64,000 nt of DNA. Source: Inonotus obliquus (taxonomy: Eukaryota; Basidiomycota; Agaricomycetes; Hymenochaetales; Hymenochaetaceae). Shown piece after piece: positions 1 to 12,340 of the stretch. Each line of letters begins with the position of its first letter. Within the stretch, counting starts at the first letter, position 1. The stretch is taken from contig JAJHTX010000004.1 of NCBI GenBank assembly GCA_032164295.1, positions 1,550,001 through 1,614,000 on the forward strand. Reading direction: 5' to 3'. A program made the translations under genes and the position numbers. The notes under the pieces were generated by a model. It made no database searches. It was not told the DNA's origin and saw only the letters and a program-made list of their open reading frames with translations.

Positions 1-2041
1 GAGATGTCCTTGTGCGGAGCAAATTACGTACACACGGAACGACTATTTTCGAAGGTCGTATCGTCTTCAACGACGCTGAGTCGTCCACCTTCCGCATACT
101 ATTGATCAGCGGACATATTGCCCCCCAGCCCACGTGTTCTATTCTCAGACCACACCATGGATCTTGAATACTTCGTCGATGGTCACGCGACTCGCGAGGA
201 AACCTATGTCCTTGAAAGGTTTACGGCTGCTGTCCGAAGGAGGTGGCCATTACCCTCATCGGCCGATCTACATTTTCGTCCAGGTGCTTCTCGGTGACCC
301 CGAAGGTAGTGGTCAACCGAAACGATGGTTGTACACAACATCTACCTCTTGCTTCCGTGACACTCATGTAGTGGGGCTGGCTGTCAACTTGCTTTTAGTC
401 CAGCGTTCTCCTTGTCCCATACTTACGTGAATCCGAAATGAGTGCTGGTTGATAACAACTCTGGGAACTCACTCTTATGCCTGCCGCTTGTCCTTTCCTG
501 CAATTCATTTCCGACCAGGCCAAGTCTCAGAGAATTCATTCCACCGCACTCGTGAACCATTCCCGTGATTTCCACGTGAGCTATCATTTGTACATTGGGT
601 CCATTGGGGTGAGCTTATGGTACTGTCCTATCTATCTTCTGACATTTCGAGTCTTCTCTTCACGTACATCCACCTCTTTTTCTCACGATTCTTCACCCTC
701 GTACCTTCTCCTCATTCCCGATTCCCGGTCATTCCTGGTCCGTGGTTCCAGTCTCGATCCCATCCACAAAAATTTGATAAGAAAACCGAGTTCCCCGCGT
801 TCCAATCATTGGCCACAGGTCAGGCGTTGAATTGGGTCACGAGCGGGGGGTGCACGGAAGAACCAAGCTCAACATTGCCTTACCCCGGGCACCGCTTTAT
901 CTCCAGTCCTCTGTTCATGTTCAGCCTTTTGCGTTTTCGTTTCGTGTTGCTCGTGTCACACTTAACTCCTGGAAAGTATCTATTCCGTTCCTCAGTTAAA
1001 GCGGCAAAAACATAGAGTTTGATCCCGGCCGTTCACTTGTATCTACTCTTAAGTGATTTGATTCATGGGAAACAAACGTGTATGTGCTTGTGAAACGTAA
1101 AAGTACACAAAGGGACATTCTTATTATCTATCTTATACTACAACACGGTATCAGGCTTGATACTTTGGCATTCACAATTGTCGGGAACACTTGAAGTTGA
1201 AACAGAACAACAGACAAAGTAGCAAGGAGAGAAGATGTGAGATGAGGCACCTTGCAAGTTTGTCTGAGAACAACGAAAGAGGAATCCAGGCGCTGTCAGC
1301 GACCACAGGACTATCAGGTAAAGCAACACTGAAGAATGGTCAGAATTGAAAGTGAAATGGAACCGGCAACAGGATAAGGAAGACTCGGCAGAACAAAATA
1401 GTTCGATTGCGTGTGTGAAATCGGCGGACAATGCTCATGTATGAATGCGAAATAGAAACAAATCGATCGGACCCCATCGAATCGAAGTCCAAAGAGAACA
1501 GAGAAGGGCCAGGAGATAAAGTAAAGCAGCAGGTAATCTTCTCGCTACGAGACCAAAGCGAAAAGGTGGCGAAGGACCTGGTCAAACTCTCCATAACCGC
1601 TTCTGGACACGTCATTTTTGCAGGCGCTTTGACTAATAATGCACCTTCCAACCGCCGCATGACTCACGCTTTCCCGAATAGGAAGCTCTCTGCATGCATT
1701 GAGAGTTTGTTTGCTCGTGTACGGTACAACGGTGCGATTATCCATCACCAATAATGATAGGGGCCAAAATCCACGGGTTGGATAACGACGGCCAATGAGG
1801 AAAGTTAACCGACTCGAGCGCATTGCGACCGAGTTGCCGAACTGCCATATAAACGTCGTTCTTGATCCTGCAAACAACTGAAGGCAATGGAAATCTTGTA
1901 GAGCACCCCAACTGCAATCTCGCTTCCCACCAGAAATCGTCCGACACGGATGCTGCCCCTAAAGCTTATTACCTTCCCATCATCAGTGAGTATAATTGCT
2001 GCTCGCCTGCTCACCGTCCCTCCTCCCGTATTCTGTGCCCT
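1..2041. other. Stretch with no recognisable gene
   Basis: Downstream of the bZIP gene, to the left edge of the window. Only short open frames on both strands. None shows a known motif, and I could not join them into a plausible spliced protein. A partial gene entering from the left edge cannot be excluded. Confidence 0.5.
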
Positions 2042-4352
2042 TCAATACCCGTAAGTACGACCATTGACTGCGACTGCTTGTGGTGCATGTCCATGCACGT
2101 GACCCATGTCACGCTCACGCATATCCCGAGCGTAATCCCGCACCCCGTTCTCGCGTACAACGGACGCCGCCCCGTTTGTGTAATCACGCACGTCACGGAA
2201 GCTGCTTCGGCTACTTCGTCCGTCGGATGTCGGGCTATGAAGGCTCGGCGAATGCTGCGCCTGTTGCTGCGCGTGATGATGTTGCACGTGCGGTGACGCC
2301 TTGGTAGCCGTTGGAGGCGAGGTGGCAGTCGCGTTGATAGTTGAATTACCCTGTGCAAGGCTGACAGGAACTGCGATAGGGTGATGCTGCTGCTGATGTG
2401 CCAGAAAAGGCGCGTGGTGAACTTGTTGCTGTTGAACGCCCATGCCAGCTACACCTACCATGGGCACGACGCCGGAAGTTAAGCCTACGCCGGCGCCGCC
2501 GACAAGCTGAGAAAGCCGAGAAATCTCCTCTCTTGATGCGACCAGAGCCGCCGTGAGTCTTTCATTTTCGTTCTGTAGATATTCATTCTTCGCTTGAAGT
2601 TGTGCCAACCACTGCTTCTTTCTCTGACGACATTTCAATGCAGCTACACGATCCGTCCATGAGCGGGAAAAATCAACCAAGGAATTTACACTCACCCTGT
2701 CTGTTCCGCTCCAGAAAATTTCTTCTCTTTTCCTCCTCTGTCTCGGGTTTTTTGTTTTGCTTGCTGCTAGCGGATGTTGGTGAAGGTTTCTGTTGATCCT
2801 CGCTAGACTCTTCATCCTCATCTCCATCGTCCTCGTCCGCCTCCTGATTGCTGACGGTACTCCCCCGTCGGACCGCTGATCCGCGCGCGTTTGTAGGCGA
2901 GGCCCTCGGCTTCTTGGTAGATTCGGATTTGACTGACGTGCTTGACGTGACAGACCCAGTCTCGGCCTTGCGCTTCGAGCCGCGCTTTGGAGCAGTTGTA
3001 CCGTTTGCAGAAGACTGGAACGAATGGCTCTGCCCCGCGGACCCTTTGCCAGCGGCATTGCCCGACTGCGCCATACTCTGTTTCTGTGCCTCCTCACGCT
3101 TAGTCAGTTCCTGATGAGCCTGTGAAAGTAAGAAGAGACCATTGGCTGCATGGTTGGCTGCACCAGCGGCATCGGAATAACCGTTGTTGTCGCTCCTATC
3201 AAAACGAGCATGGGTGAACCGGCGCGTGTAGAGGAAAGAGAGCATGAGGACCTACCGAGTCTGAGAATTCAGCGAGCCATTTTGATACGTCGTTGAGGGA
3301 GCAGCTACTTGCGAAGGTGCAACGGAAGTCGGAACTACGGCTTGGGTCTGCGTAGGGGATGACGCGGTTCCCACACTGCCGTTACTATTGTTTGCGGTGT
3401 TTGTTCCGTTACCAGCGCTAAATCCGTTTGGCTGCTGGGCTGTTTGAGATGGAGTGGCAGTCGACTGCTGGAGGACACCTGCGAGCGCATTGAGCGTATT
3501 GGGGGTAATTGTCGCAGCAGCAGCGTTACCCGCCGCACCCGAATTGACCATGGCCAGGAACGCCGCTGTATTGGGCGAAGGTGGAGGAAATGCAACAGGT
3601 CCACCGACAAGAGGTGTGAGGCCAGTGGACGGGGTGAGACCCGTTCGGAATGATCCCGACGGATCAAAACCAAAGAGCGGAGGATGCATTGAGCCAGCAC
3701 TGGCAGCAAGTGCGACGATAGAGGCGGCTGGCTGTGAAGTTGTTGTCGGATGCTGAGTCTGGGGACCAGCAAGCATGGCAGGCGAGAGAGGACCCGCTCG
3801 AAGGGAATTAGTCAGGCCGGCGGATGAGAAAGCCCAGGCATAGCTCGGGTCGGAGGGGGAGGTGATTGACGCGAGTGGGGGCAAAATCGTCTTGGGTGTG
3901 TCGCCATTCGGGTGAGCGGGGTTGTTGTTCATCGACTGTCTCCGCGAAGGCGATGGGTCACGGGTTGAGCTCGAGGAGGATGACTTGTTGCCGGAGGACG
4001 AGGAAGGATCGCTTCTCTGGTTTGCGCCATGGCGGAGCGATGAGAGGGAGGAGGACGATACAGAAAATGATTGCTCGAATGGATTTGGCTCGAGCTCAAA
4101 GTTGTTGCGTATGGGAGGGCGGGGAGGTGGCTGAGTTGCGGATATATTGTTGGTGTCTGAGCTGTCTTCATCGTCTTTTTGGAGTCGGGAGTGATGAGCT
4201 CGCTTGGCGGCGTTGGCGGGAATTGAATTTGTCGAGGGAATATCATTAATGGAGATTTGAGGAGAAGACATGCTCAGGATGACACTTGAGAGTGAGGAGC
4301 GCAAGGATTTGGGACTGTAAGAGTGACGCAGAGAGGTCAAATCTGACGACAT
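2042..4352 (-). CDS. atf1: Atf1-type (ATF/CREB) bZIP stress transcription factor
   Basis: Nuclear DNA-binding regulator; the family acts downstream of stress MAP kinases on CRE-like TGACGT sites. Exons on the minus strand: 4352-3256, 3195-2696, 2643-2042; introns are 60 and 52 bp, both GT-AG; 732 residues. Seen: an N-terminal Ser-rich segment with EPNPFEQSF (typical of the Aft1 HRA region, near residue 90), a conserved stretch around LPPLASITSP and GPLSPAML (near residues 155-195), a Ser/Asp/Lys-rich middle, then the basic region ERNRQAALKCRQRKKQW formed exactly across intron 2, followed by a leucine zipper. The tail is Q/H-rich and ends NGRTYGY. A later start (MSSPQISIND, at 4270) is equally possible. 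Family assignment is firm; the orthologue name is inference. Confidence 0.93.
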
Positions 4353-7300
4353 ACGTATATCCTAGTTCCCACGTTTCAGTACCCCCGGTCACCCTGTCCT
4401 GATGTCGTCATTCATAACGTATTCATTCTTCTGAACTCTGTCCACTCCTCTTCCCATCAATTCCCCGCCCTCATCTTCCTCTGTCTATCGTCACTGTCAC
4501 GCCCGCCTCCTCTCCTCCTCCTCTCCCGACGCACGCACACACGCAAGAGACCCCAACACATCCCGCCAGGCACGTCCCTTAACCTTCTAATTTCTCCATT
4601 CCCGTATTCCCGTCAGTCGTCTCCCGCCTTGTTTATCATTGTTCTTGTCCACGGTCTGTCACGTTTCCGGTCCGCACTTGGTCCGCTTCTCTATTTTCGG
4701 CATTCTCCCGAGGTGTTCCTCCTGCCTCGTTGCAGAACTTTCTTTGATCATATCAACCAGTATCTGCTTTGCTGCGCATCTCGACTTGGAGCTTCAAGTC
4801 CCGTTTGTTGGCGAACTGGTTCAGACCCTCTTCCCGCGATTGCTACTCTCCGCTCTTCGCGACAGGTAGTCACGTCCAGGCCTCGTTGGATGAATGCTTC
4901 TTCATTATCCCACCCTACCCTCAACCCACTAACTATATCGTGCTCATCACACCCATTGCGCCCAAAGTCCGAGACTCCGGACTCCGGTCGTGTATTAATA
5001 GAAATCATTCCTTGCCCTCCGTGACTGTGATTATGGACCCGATCCGCTCCTATGTTGACCCACGGTCTAGGGCAAGGCTCTTTGCAAAACATGAGGTGGG
5101 TGTACCGCCAGATCGGGATGCCGTACTCTGTTCCTCATGGTCCACCTTCTGCCTCCGAGTTGATTATTCATTCGGATCGGATATTTCCAGCCTCACGTTT
5201 TCTTCCGGGATGAACCTGTATCCTGAAGTTTATCAGCGATCTTCCTATTTGTGTATTTGTGGTGCATTTTGCAAGTCAACACGTCATTCAAGACGTAGCT
5301 CGATGAGCTGTCGGTTGCGGCTGATACGCAAGCACTTACGTCGTTCGGTACCCGGGCTTATATACACACTTGGCGCATTCATCCAAATTGCAAAGGATTG
5401 ACTGTTCTATAGTGGCAAGATCCCCATCATTGGCGCCAGCTGGAAAGCGACGTTATGCTTTACGGCAAGCACTACATCCGGTTCATACTATACTCTGGCG
5501 GGAACCACTTCGACGCAATGAAGAGCTGGTACATCGTGGTGAAGCCTAGGACAGAGTTCTCTATCTCACATCTCTTCTGCTTCTCAGCACTCCGCCTTGC
5601 TTAGCTAGGTATCCAGTGTCTCCTGCGGCTTCAATGCGAATCTAGAACAGACTTCACAAGTGCTCCTTGATTTCCTCAACGTTCATGGACTGCTGCTTTG
5701 TGTTGCCCCTAACCTACTCCAGAGCAACCTACCTCCATCCCCTGTCCGATCACGGCTTTCGTCTCTGGGATAACCTCCCGCTATCTAACCTAGTATAGCC
5801 TCTTAAAGCACTTCCTGTACTATTGACGTGAGTCACCCGGCTTTGCGTTGTTTGCTTAATTCTCACTCAGCCCCTGCTCTTCTAATCTGCTTGCGATTCA
5901 GACGTCCTTGAAGTATCTGGAGTCTTATATACACGCTACACCCGTGCTTGAAATGAAATGAGTGATTCTCATGTCGACTCCCCTCTAACTCCCTTTGTAA
6001 GCTCCTCCTTCTCACGCGGCCGTTAGAGGCCTGGGCCGATCTACTCACCGGCATCTAAGTAATCTAGTCACGGTGGAGGTCAGTTGGTTCAATGCAATGG
6101 CTGGATTGGTACGGATCTCACGTGATACCTCCCCGTCCGGCTTTCCCGGCCCGATATGTCAACTTCCGTTCCAGAAACGTGACTTGAACGGGGTATTTCT
6201 CCATCGTCTTGACTTTTATACTTTTTGTGCTTTGCTTACTGACATTGTTGCAAAGATTAGCGTGCGATGATCACCCGCACCCGCGTAGCGATACCAATTG
6301 CGGGAAAGGGAGGGGACGAGTCCATCATACTACTTCGCTTCTTTTCGTAGCGATGAAGAATGTATGCTTATGTGAAACGGTTAGTGGTGACCGGAACAAA
6401 GATCCATAATGCAACAAGCAAGCATACGCAACTTGTTGCTAGTAGCAGGAAAGCAACATTAATCATCCTATATCGCAAACTAAGACAGCACTTCTCTCGC
6501 TTACTATGTTCCCCACACGATTTGGATTGCTTGAATTCGCGCATCTGCTTCGCTAGCATCGTCTTCACACACCTCTCTATTGATTTCAGGGACGATGGGA
6601 CACAAGCAAACAACTGCTGCCCGAAAGTGATTCAAGAGTCTCGCGACATGTTGGCTTGTACGTGCATGGATTTCCTTGGCCATCCTATTGGTGTTGTGGC
6701 ACCCACTTCTTTGACCTGTCTTCCTAGATTCCTTTTCTCATTCTCTACTCACTTATTCACAGATTTGCTATACACCAACGTCTAAGGCAGGCGGAAATCA
6801 CCTTTAATGTGCCTGAGCACGCTGTGATGATGATTCCTATTGTTCTTCTCATTCCTCCGCTCTAGTTCTCGCCGTGGTCTGCGTCTTCTTTCAAGACGGA
6901 CATAGCCCACTTCGGGGTTTCTTCCTAGCGCCAGCAATCCATTGGCTACTTTACATTATCTAAACTACCATTACTCGCTTGCTATAAGGAATCTCCACCG
7001 GCAAGTTCCTCGCACCTAACCCACGTACTCATCTTAGGCAACTTCGTTGAATACAGCTGGAGGGTGGAACGTTCTTTTCTTGAGAGAAAGTATTTGGTCA
7101 TCACGAGTAAGTAGCTTCTCTCGTTTCCTTCGCATCCGCGGAAATATGATTGCATCCTATAGGTCTTCTCGTGCCTGTATGCGAGGTGTCTATGTGCACG
7201 GCAGGCCGCTTCCGCCATTGGCATACTAACGCGCATATGCATCTCTTTCTTTCAGCACTACGTATCGAAGCTCGGCGTCGGCATCCTCGCTGTTCCCAGA

Positions 7301-8100
7301 ATGATCCACGAGGGTATTGTTGTTTGGCCTATAGCATATATTGAGTTTAGTCATATATTGAGTACTAAACTCTTTCCCCCTCCTCGCAGGAACGAGCGCG
7401 GAAGATTCCAATCCAATTCGTCTCTAGGCACGATGCACGATGGGATTGCGAGCACCAAGCCAAAGTTCTGGTGCAGCTACTTTCTTCCGTTTCTTCCGTT
7501 ACTTTTGCTTGCTTCCGGTTTCCGTAACTCCTTTGATGTGGGTCTCTGCCATTGGGCCTTGCTCCCGCGACGGCTGCTGCCCCAGGAAATGTTCGTCGGA
7601 CGATTCAATTATAAAATTTGCGGTTACCCAATCAGTAATATTGCGCGGATGCTGCGAGGAAAGAAAGGCAATAAAATAGTTCTCAATCTAAATCCATAGT
7701 ATCCCGAATCTGCCTTGAAAACGCGCATGCGACTGAATGCTCCAGGCACACTGAAGCACGTCGTGCTTGTCCTATACTTTCCACTTTCACAGACAGACCC
7801 AACTCGCCAATTCGCCAAGCATTCGGATTTTAAAGACTTCTCTTCCCGTCGTGCGTCACTTGCCTGACTTCCGAGTCCATCTTTGTCTCCCGTTTTTCAT
7901 TATGTTACGGCATAGGTACGCATATTTTCGGCTTTCTTAATACATTGGATTATAATAGCGACATAGAAGGAGCCCAAAATGCCGAAAGTACCACCTAGAA
8001 ACGGAGTTCAAGGGAAAGATACTAGAGAGATCAGATCGGGATGGAAAAACGAAATCATGGATGGTTGTCTGTCGCCTCACGGAAGGACGGAGATTTCATT
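4353..8100. other. 3.7 kb stretch without a recognisable gene; CT-rich leader-like segment
   Basis: Upstream of the bZIP gene on its far side. About 4441-4640 is strongly C/T-rich on the plus strand, as fungal core promoters and 5-prime leaders often are, which suggests a rightward transcript. Open pieces follow (for example ATG at 5035, and a frame around 5405-5560), but I could not assemble a protein with known motifs. It may be a non-coding or fast-evolving transcript. The rest to 8.1 kb shows nothing I can support. Confidence 0.4.
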
Positions 8101-9407
8101 TCACCATCTATCACGGCGGCCCGTTATGCAATCCGTCCAGTCACGAAGCGCCTCATCCAATGGGTAACGAATGTCACGTTTCGGACCGCCTCTTCCCCCG
8201 AGCAATGGCTGAGGACAAACAAAATCGAAAACGCTAGATTGCTTCGAGAGTGCTAAGAGCCTATCGAGGGCATCCCTAAGGACTGGGGTGTTACTTGGGG
8301 GGCTCGACTCAAGAACGAGTCTCCGTAGTGTGTCAGCCAGCATCCTCGGCCTCCGTCCAGACCCCGGTTGCGAGTGAACGACCCCGAGCAATAGGTGTTC
8401 TAACGCAGATACGGCCTCGTCGTTGATGAACGGTTCCGTCAGGCGAATATACGTAAGACGCGGGCAGCCATCAGCCAGTGCCCCGAGCGCGTTGAAAGGG
8501 GAAGGTGAAGTTCCTCCCGCAAGGAGTAGACGCCGGAGCGCAGGGAACTCTAGTCGAGAATTAGGTAAAGGTTGCACGTTGTCCCGGATCGTAAGCTGGA
8601 CGAGATCGTAGAGTCGACAAGAGCAGCATTGCAAGGATGTTATTTACGTCCTATGAGCGGAATGAAATGAATCGAACGAACCTCTACGAGTAAAGGGAAT
8701 GGATGCGCGAGTGACTCGGCTAGGCCGTTACCATTCTTGTCGTCATAGAGTCCATATAGGCATATTGACAAGGTCTGCAAGTAGGGAGATACAGCGCCTA
8801 TAAACATATGTTACTCCACATCCCTTAAACATCAAAGACGTTACTAAAGCGCACCTAAGATTTGATGTATAGAACAACGAAAAGCAGCAAGTGTCCGCTC
8901 TCGTTCCGTAAGCCAAGCTTTCATCCGTTGCAATCGTTCAATCCGCCGTTCCCGAGAACGCGGACATTCAAACGCAAAAGCCGGAAGTACTTCAAGTGTG
9001 TCATCATCCGCTGAACTTCGTGGTTGACGACTATGGTCGCTAAGAAACAAGTGCTGTGCGTATCTCCCTAATTCCGGACGACATCGGAGTGTTCTTGAAA
9101 GAAGTGTTACTTTGGTACGACCGTCGACAAGGAGTCTCCTATACATTATCACAACGACTATCGAGTAAATTCGTCGCGAAACGAGGCAGAGATTGTATGC
9201 TGCACGATAGTCGGGAGTGTCATTATCCATATCCGCAGAGCAGACAAGCTCGAAGATTATGGTATGGAGCTCGATAGGTATCTGTTTTAGTGGCATTCTG
9301 GGATGCTCCAGCTTTGATACACGAGGCGAAGCATTCGAGTCGAGTGTGCCGCCTAGTAATGATGGAATTGACGCAAGGGTTTCCTTCGAGATAAGTGTCT
9401 TATACAT
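8101..9407 (-). CDS. F-box protein with leucine-rich C-terminal part (copy A)
   Basis: Probable substrate adaptor of an SCF ubiquitin ligase. Minus-strand exons 9407-8855, 8797-8682, 8595-8101; introns 57 and 86 bp; 387 residues, or 350 if translation starts at the internal Met at 9296. The second start matches copy B better. Seen: F-box start KQIPIELHTIIFEL, a region with LCLVSRRIY, then leucine-rich segments such as LVELTIRDN (joined across intron 2) and GCPRLTYIRLTEP. The paralogue at 12341-13387 aligns along the whole length (F-box, GCPxLTxxRxTEP, final R-DW block), which fixes the splice sites. The substrate is unknown. Confidence 0.85.
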
Positions 9408-9726
9408 ACTTGATGACTATAGAAACGTAAGAGAATCAGGGAAACATGGAGGCTGATTTGAACGGAAGGAACTCACCTAAACTCAACTGTGCGTCGATCC
9501 GAATAGTACCATGGAGGAACCTCGGGGTAATTAACAAGCGCTATCCTACCTTCTCCAATTTGATTTCATCACCCCGCGGGTCGAACAAAAAATATGAAAG
9601 GAGGACTACGTGCTTATTGGGTGGTACACACAAAGTCTATTCGTAGCAAATGTGTAAGTAATACATATAATACTTAACTCGGTGGGGGGAGTGTCTTTCT
9701 GCAGGACAGGATAAAACAATTCGAAT
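9408..9726. other. Intergenic region between F-box copy A and hexokinase
   Basis: 319 bp. It holds the upstream side of F-box copy A and the 3-prime end of hexokinase. No gene or element seen. Confidence 0.5.
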
Positions 9727-11678
9727 CTATGCCTTTTCTATTCCGTTCGGAACGGTTGGTTCGGCACCTGCTTCCGATACAGTCTGAGCTTGCTTGGATG
9801 CTTGGAGGGCACAAAGGGCGGCTGCAGCCGGGAGTTAGTATTTGGAGTACATACTATTGTTCGAACGAGTGTAAACTCACCCCCCACACCGCTCCCGTCC
9901 TTTGCCAGCCCTATCTCTGTCTTTCTCTCTGCTTCTTCTCCGACGATCACACGCAAGCTCTCACGTAAGTGAGACTCAAAATCAGGGTAATGTTGGATCA
10001 GACTGGGAAATTCGATGAGATTCGGACCAAAATAACCACATCAGAAGAATCTATTGCCGACATACCTTCCATCGACACCGACCGCGTACCTGTCGTCATC
10101 CGACGTAGCTCCGCCTCCGAGAGCGGCGCGGCCTGTTTGTACTAATACAGCTGCGACAGCACACCCACTAAGCTTCGCAGCGCGTGTCGCTACCAGTTTG
10201 CATATCCAGCGAACGATCTCTGCGTCCTGATCCGAGACCATCTCGCGTTCGAAACCGAGCTTTTCAACAAAAACATTCCTGATCTCTTCTAGAGACTGAG
10301 CACCTTCAATATCCGACATGTACGCGGTATCGAAGCCGTAATGTTTGTTGAGGGTTCGGGTGGAGAGACCGTTGAAAAGGACAGGCGGTACGGCGTCAAC
10401 AAGCGCCAGAAGAACGTTGCGGGTTATTTCTCCCAAGTACATCCCACTTATGAATTTCTCGTATGCTTGATATCTCGGGTTAATGGATTCTCGGTCAACT
10501 TTGTTGTCGAACGGTGTCGTAGGAAGAACAGTACGCTTTAAATAGTCCCGTTAAGTAGCAGCTCTATTTTCGCAACCAGTACTTCATCTGCATACCGAAT
10601 TGTTGAAAGCACCCCATTCTGTATTGACCACCATGGTTTTGGCATTCACTGGTGCATTGGTTAGCTTGCGGATTTTGTGGACGTCTTCGAAAAATGCGCC
10701 GTTTGTTCCGGTTCCGAAAATAGCACCGAGGAAGCAACCGCCCGATGTGTATGCTCGCGATAATAGAGCACCTACTGTCTGTACAATAAGGGAACTGGAT
10801 TAATCACACTCAACCTTGCCAAAGAAAAACCCACATCGTTAACCAATGCCGAGCACTTGACATGTATATGTTTCCTATCAAATGCATCTTGAAGCAGCTT
10901 TACAACATCATTCCCAATGGCATTTTTGGCGGCAAAGCCCTTCGTCCATGTCAATAAGACTCCCTTGTCCAGTGCTGTCTGTTCAACTGGAAAGCTGAAA
11001 GTCAAACCGAGGTGTAACGCCTCATCATCGCCGTTGGGTGCGTGACCTAAGGATGTCAAGAATTCATCGACGGAATCCGCCAAGTAATCTACACATGGAC
11101 GTCAGCGTTATTCAATTCCATGTCAAACGGAGACCATTTGACGACCTACCAAATAATACAGTGGCCTCCCCCGTCTTCAGAAGCTCCGATACTTTGTACT
11201 TTTGTTGTCGAAGGGTGAACTGTTTGTCTCCATGAAGCTCTACTTCGCAAACACGCCTAACCTAAACTCAGCGGCCGTAGAACGGAGCACATACTTCGAG
11301 CTCACAGATTCGTTCCGCCGAGGTCCAAAGCGAGAAACGTCCTGAATAGAAGCAGTTAGGAAAAGGCTTCATTGGATATGTATGGATGATGCAATACGTG
11401 CCCTTTCTCTGTTCCGTCGGGGACCCCGGTTACAAAGGTCGGACTTTGGGAAAGGTGGTCAGTGGCAACCACAACATACAGGAAGGGAGAGTGGGCCCTC
11501 ACATCATGGCCATTGCCTCACCATACTGCGACAGGCCGGCATCAAAGTCATCGAGAAAGCGCCGAGTGATGGCGAGGAGTCTCTCATCGGAAAGAGTGAA
11601 TTGCTCCTGGATTGTACTGAGGTACGTTCGTGCAGCTTCTGGGAGGCTTGAGAAGGTTGGGAACGACTGTGATGACAT
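9727..11678 (-). CDS. Hexokinase
   Basis: Phosphorylates glucose and other hexoses with ATP, the first step of glycolysis. Minus-strand exons: 11678-11503, 11443-11402, 11341-11306, 11256-11150, 11088-10835, 10778-10596, 10535-10066, 10002-9881, 9821-9727; 494 residues, a normal length. Motifs in order: PTFVTGVPDGTEKGTF then LDLGGTNLRV (phosphate 1, near residue 75), LGLTFSFPVEQ, TKGF, VNDTVG (catalytic Asp near 205), GTGTNGAFFED, NTEWGAFNNS, TPFDN, GVDGSL near 420, then an adenosine-binding GLAKDGSGVGAAL. Eight introns of 49-63 bp. Intron 2 (11342-11401) only keeps frame with a GC donor (gcacgt). Hexokinase versus glucokinase preference cannot be read from sequence alone. Confidence 0.96.
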
Positions 11679-12340
11679 TAATTGGGATGGTGAGGACGAG
11701 AAAGAGTAGTGGTAGTGGACTGGTAAGAGAGAGACGGTGGCAAGCCAGGTAGGGAGGAGAGATGTATGGACGACCTGGCACTTGTGACGACGTCCATAAC
11801 AGTTAATTCAAATAAATTGTATATGCAATCGAATTCTGCGCCAAATAAAGTTTCCCATGTGCTTCCGTCATCTACCATTACTTACCTAATCAGAAAAATA
11901 CCTCCTAAGTTTCACCGATCCATCCCTTGCGTTACTTGACTTGATAAAGCTAGCAAACACAACGAGGTAGTCTCGGGATACTTGATCAATGCCATGGCGA
12001 AACTCAAACTCGCCATGGAAAATCGCAGGAGCTCACTTTATCTTCCCTTGATGACAGTCAAGTTGTCTGTAGCGGGCTCTTACGCTGGATGCTAATCCCG
12101 GGCTAGCTGCATTTACGATTTTTCTTTCATCCATGATCCGACTATGTGTCTCGTTCCAAAAACCCGTTTGCAAACTTGACTTCCCTCCATGGAGCTCCGA
12201 ATGGTATTCTGCAAAGTACGTATCTTGCATACAAATTGTCAAGCTTTCGAACAGCGCTTCTGCAGGCGACCCACTTAGTCCCTCTCGTCCCTATTGTCGC
12301 CACATCTGCCCAAGTTAATCCCGGCAACGTGGCCTCCTTT
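11679..12340. other. Intergenic region between hexokinase and F-box copy B
   Basis: 662 bp holding the divergent promoters of both genes. The frame of F-box copy B stays open back to 12146, but without an ATG before 12341. An upstream exon or untranslated leader may lie here. Confidence 0.45.

Noticed and set aside
12146..12340. Upstream extension of the F-box copy B frame, starting at 12146
   Set aside because: The codon at 12146 is GTG and no ATG occurs in frame before 12341. The F-box itself starts right after 12341, as it does after the second Met of copy A.
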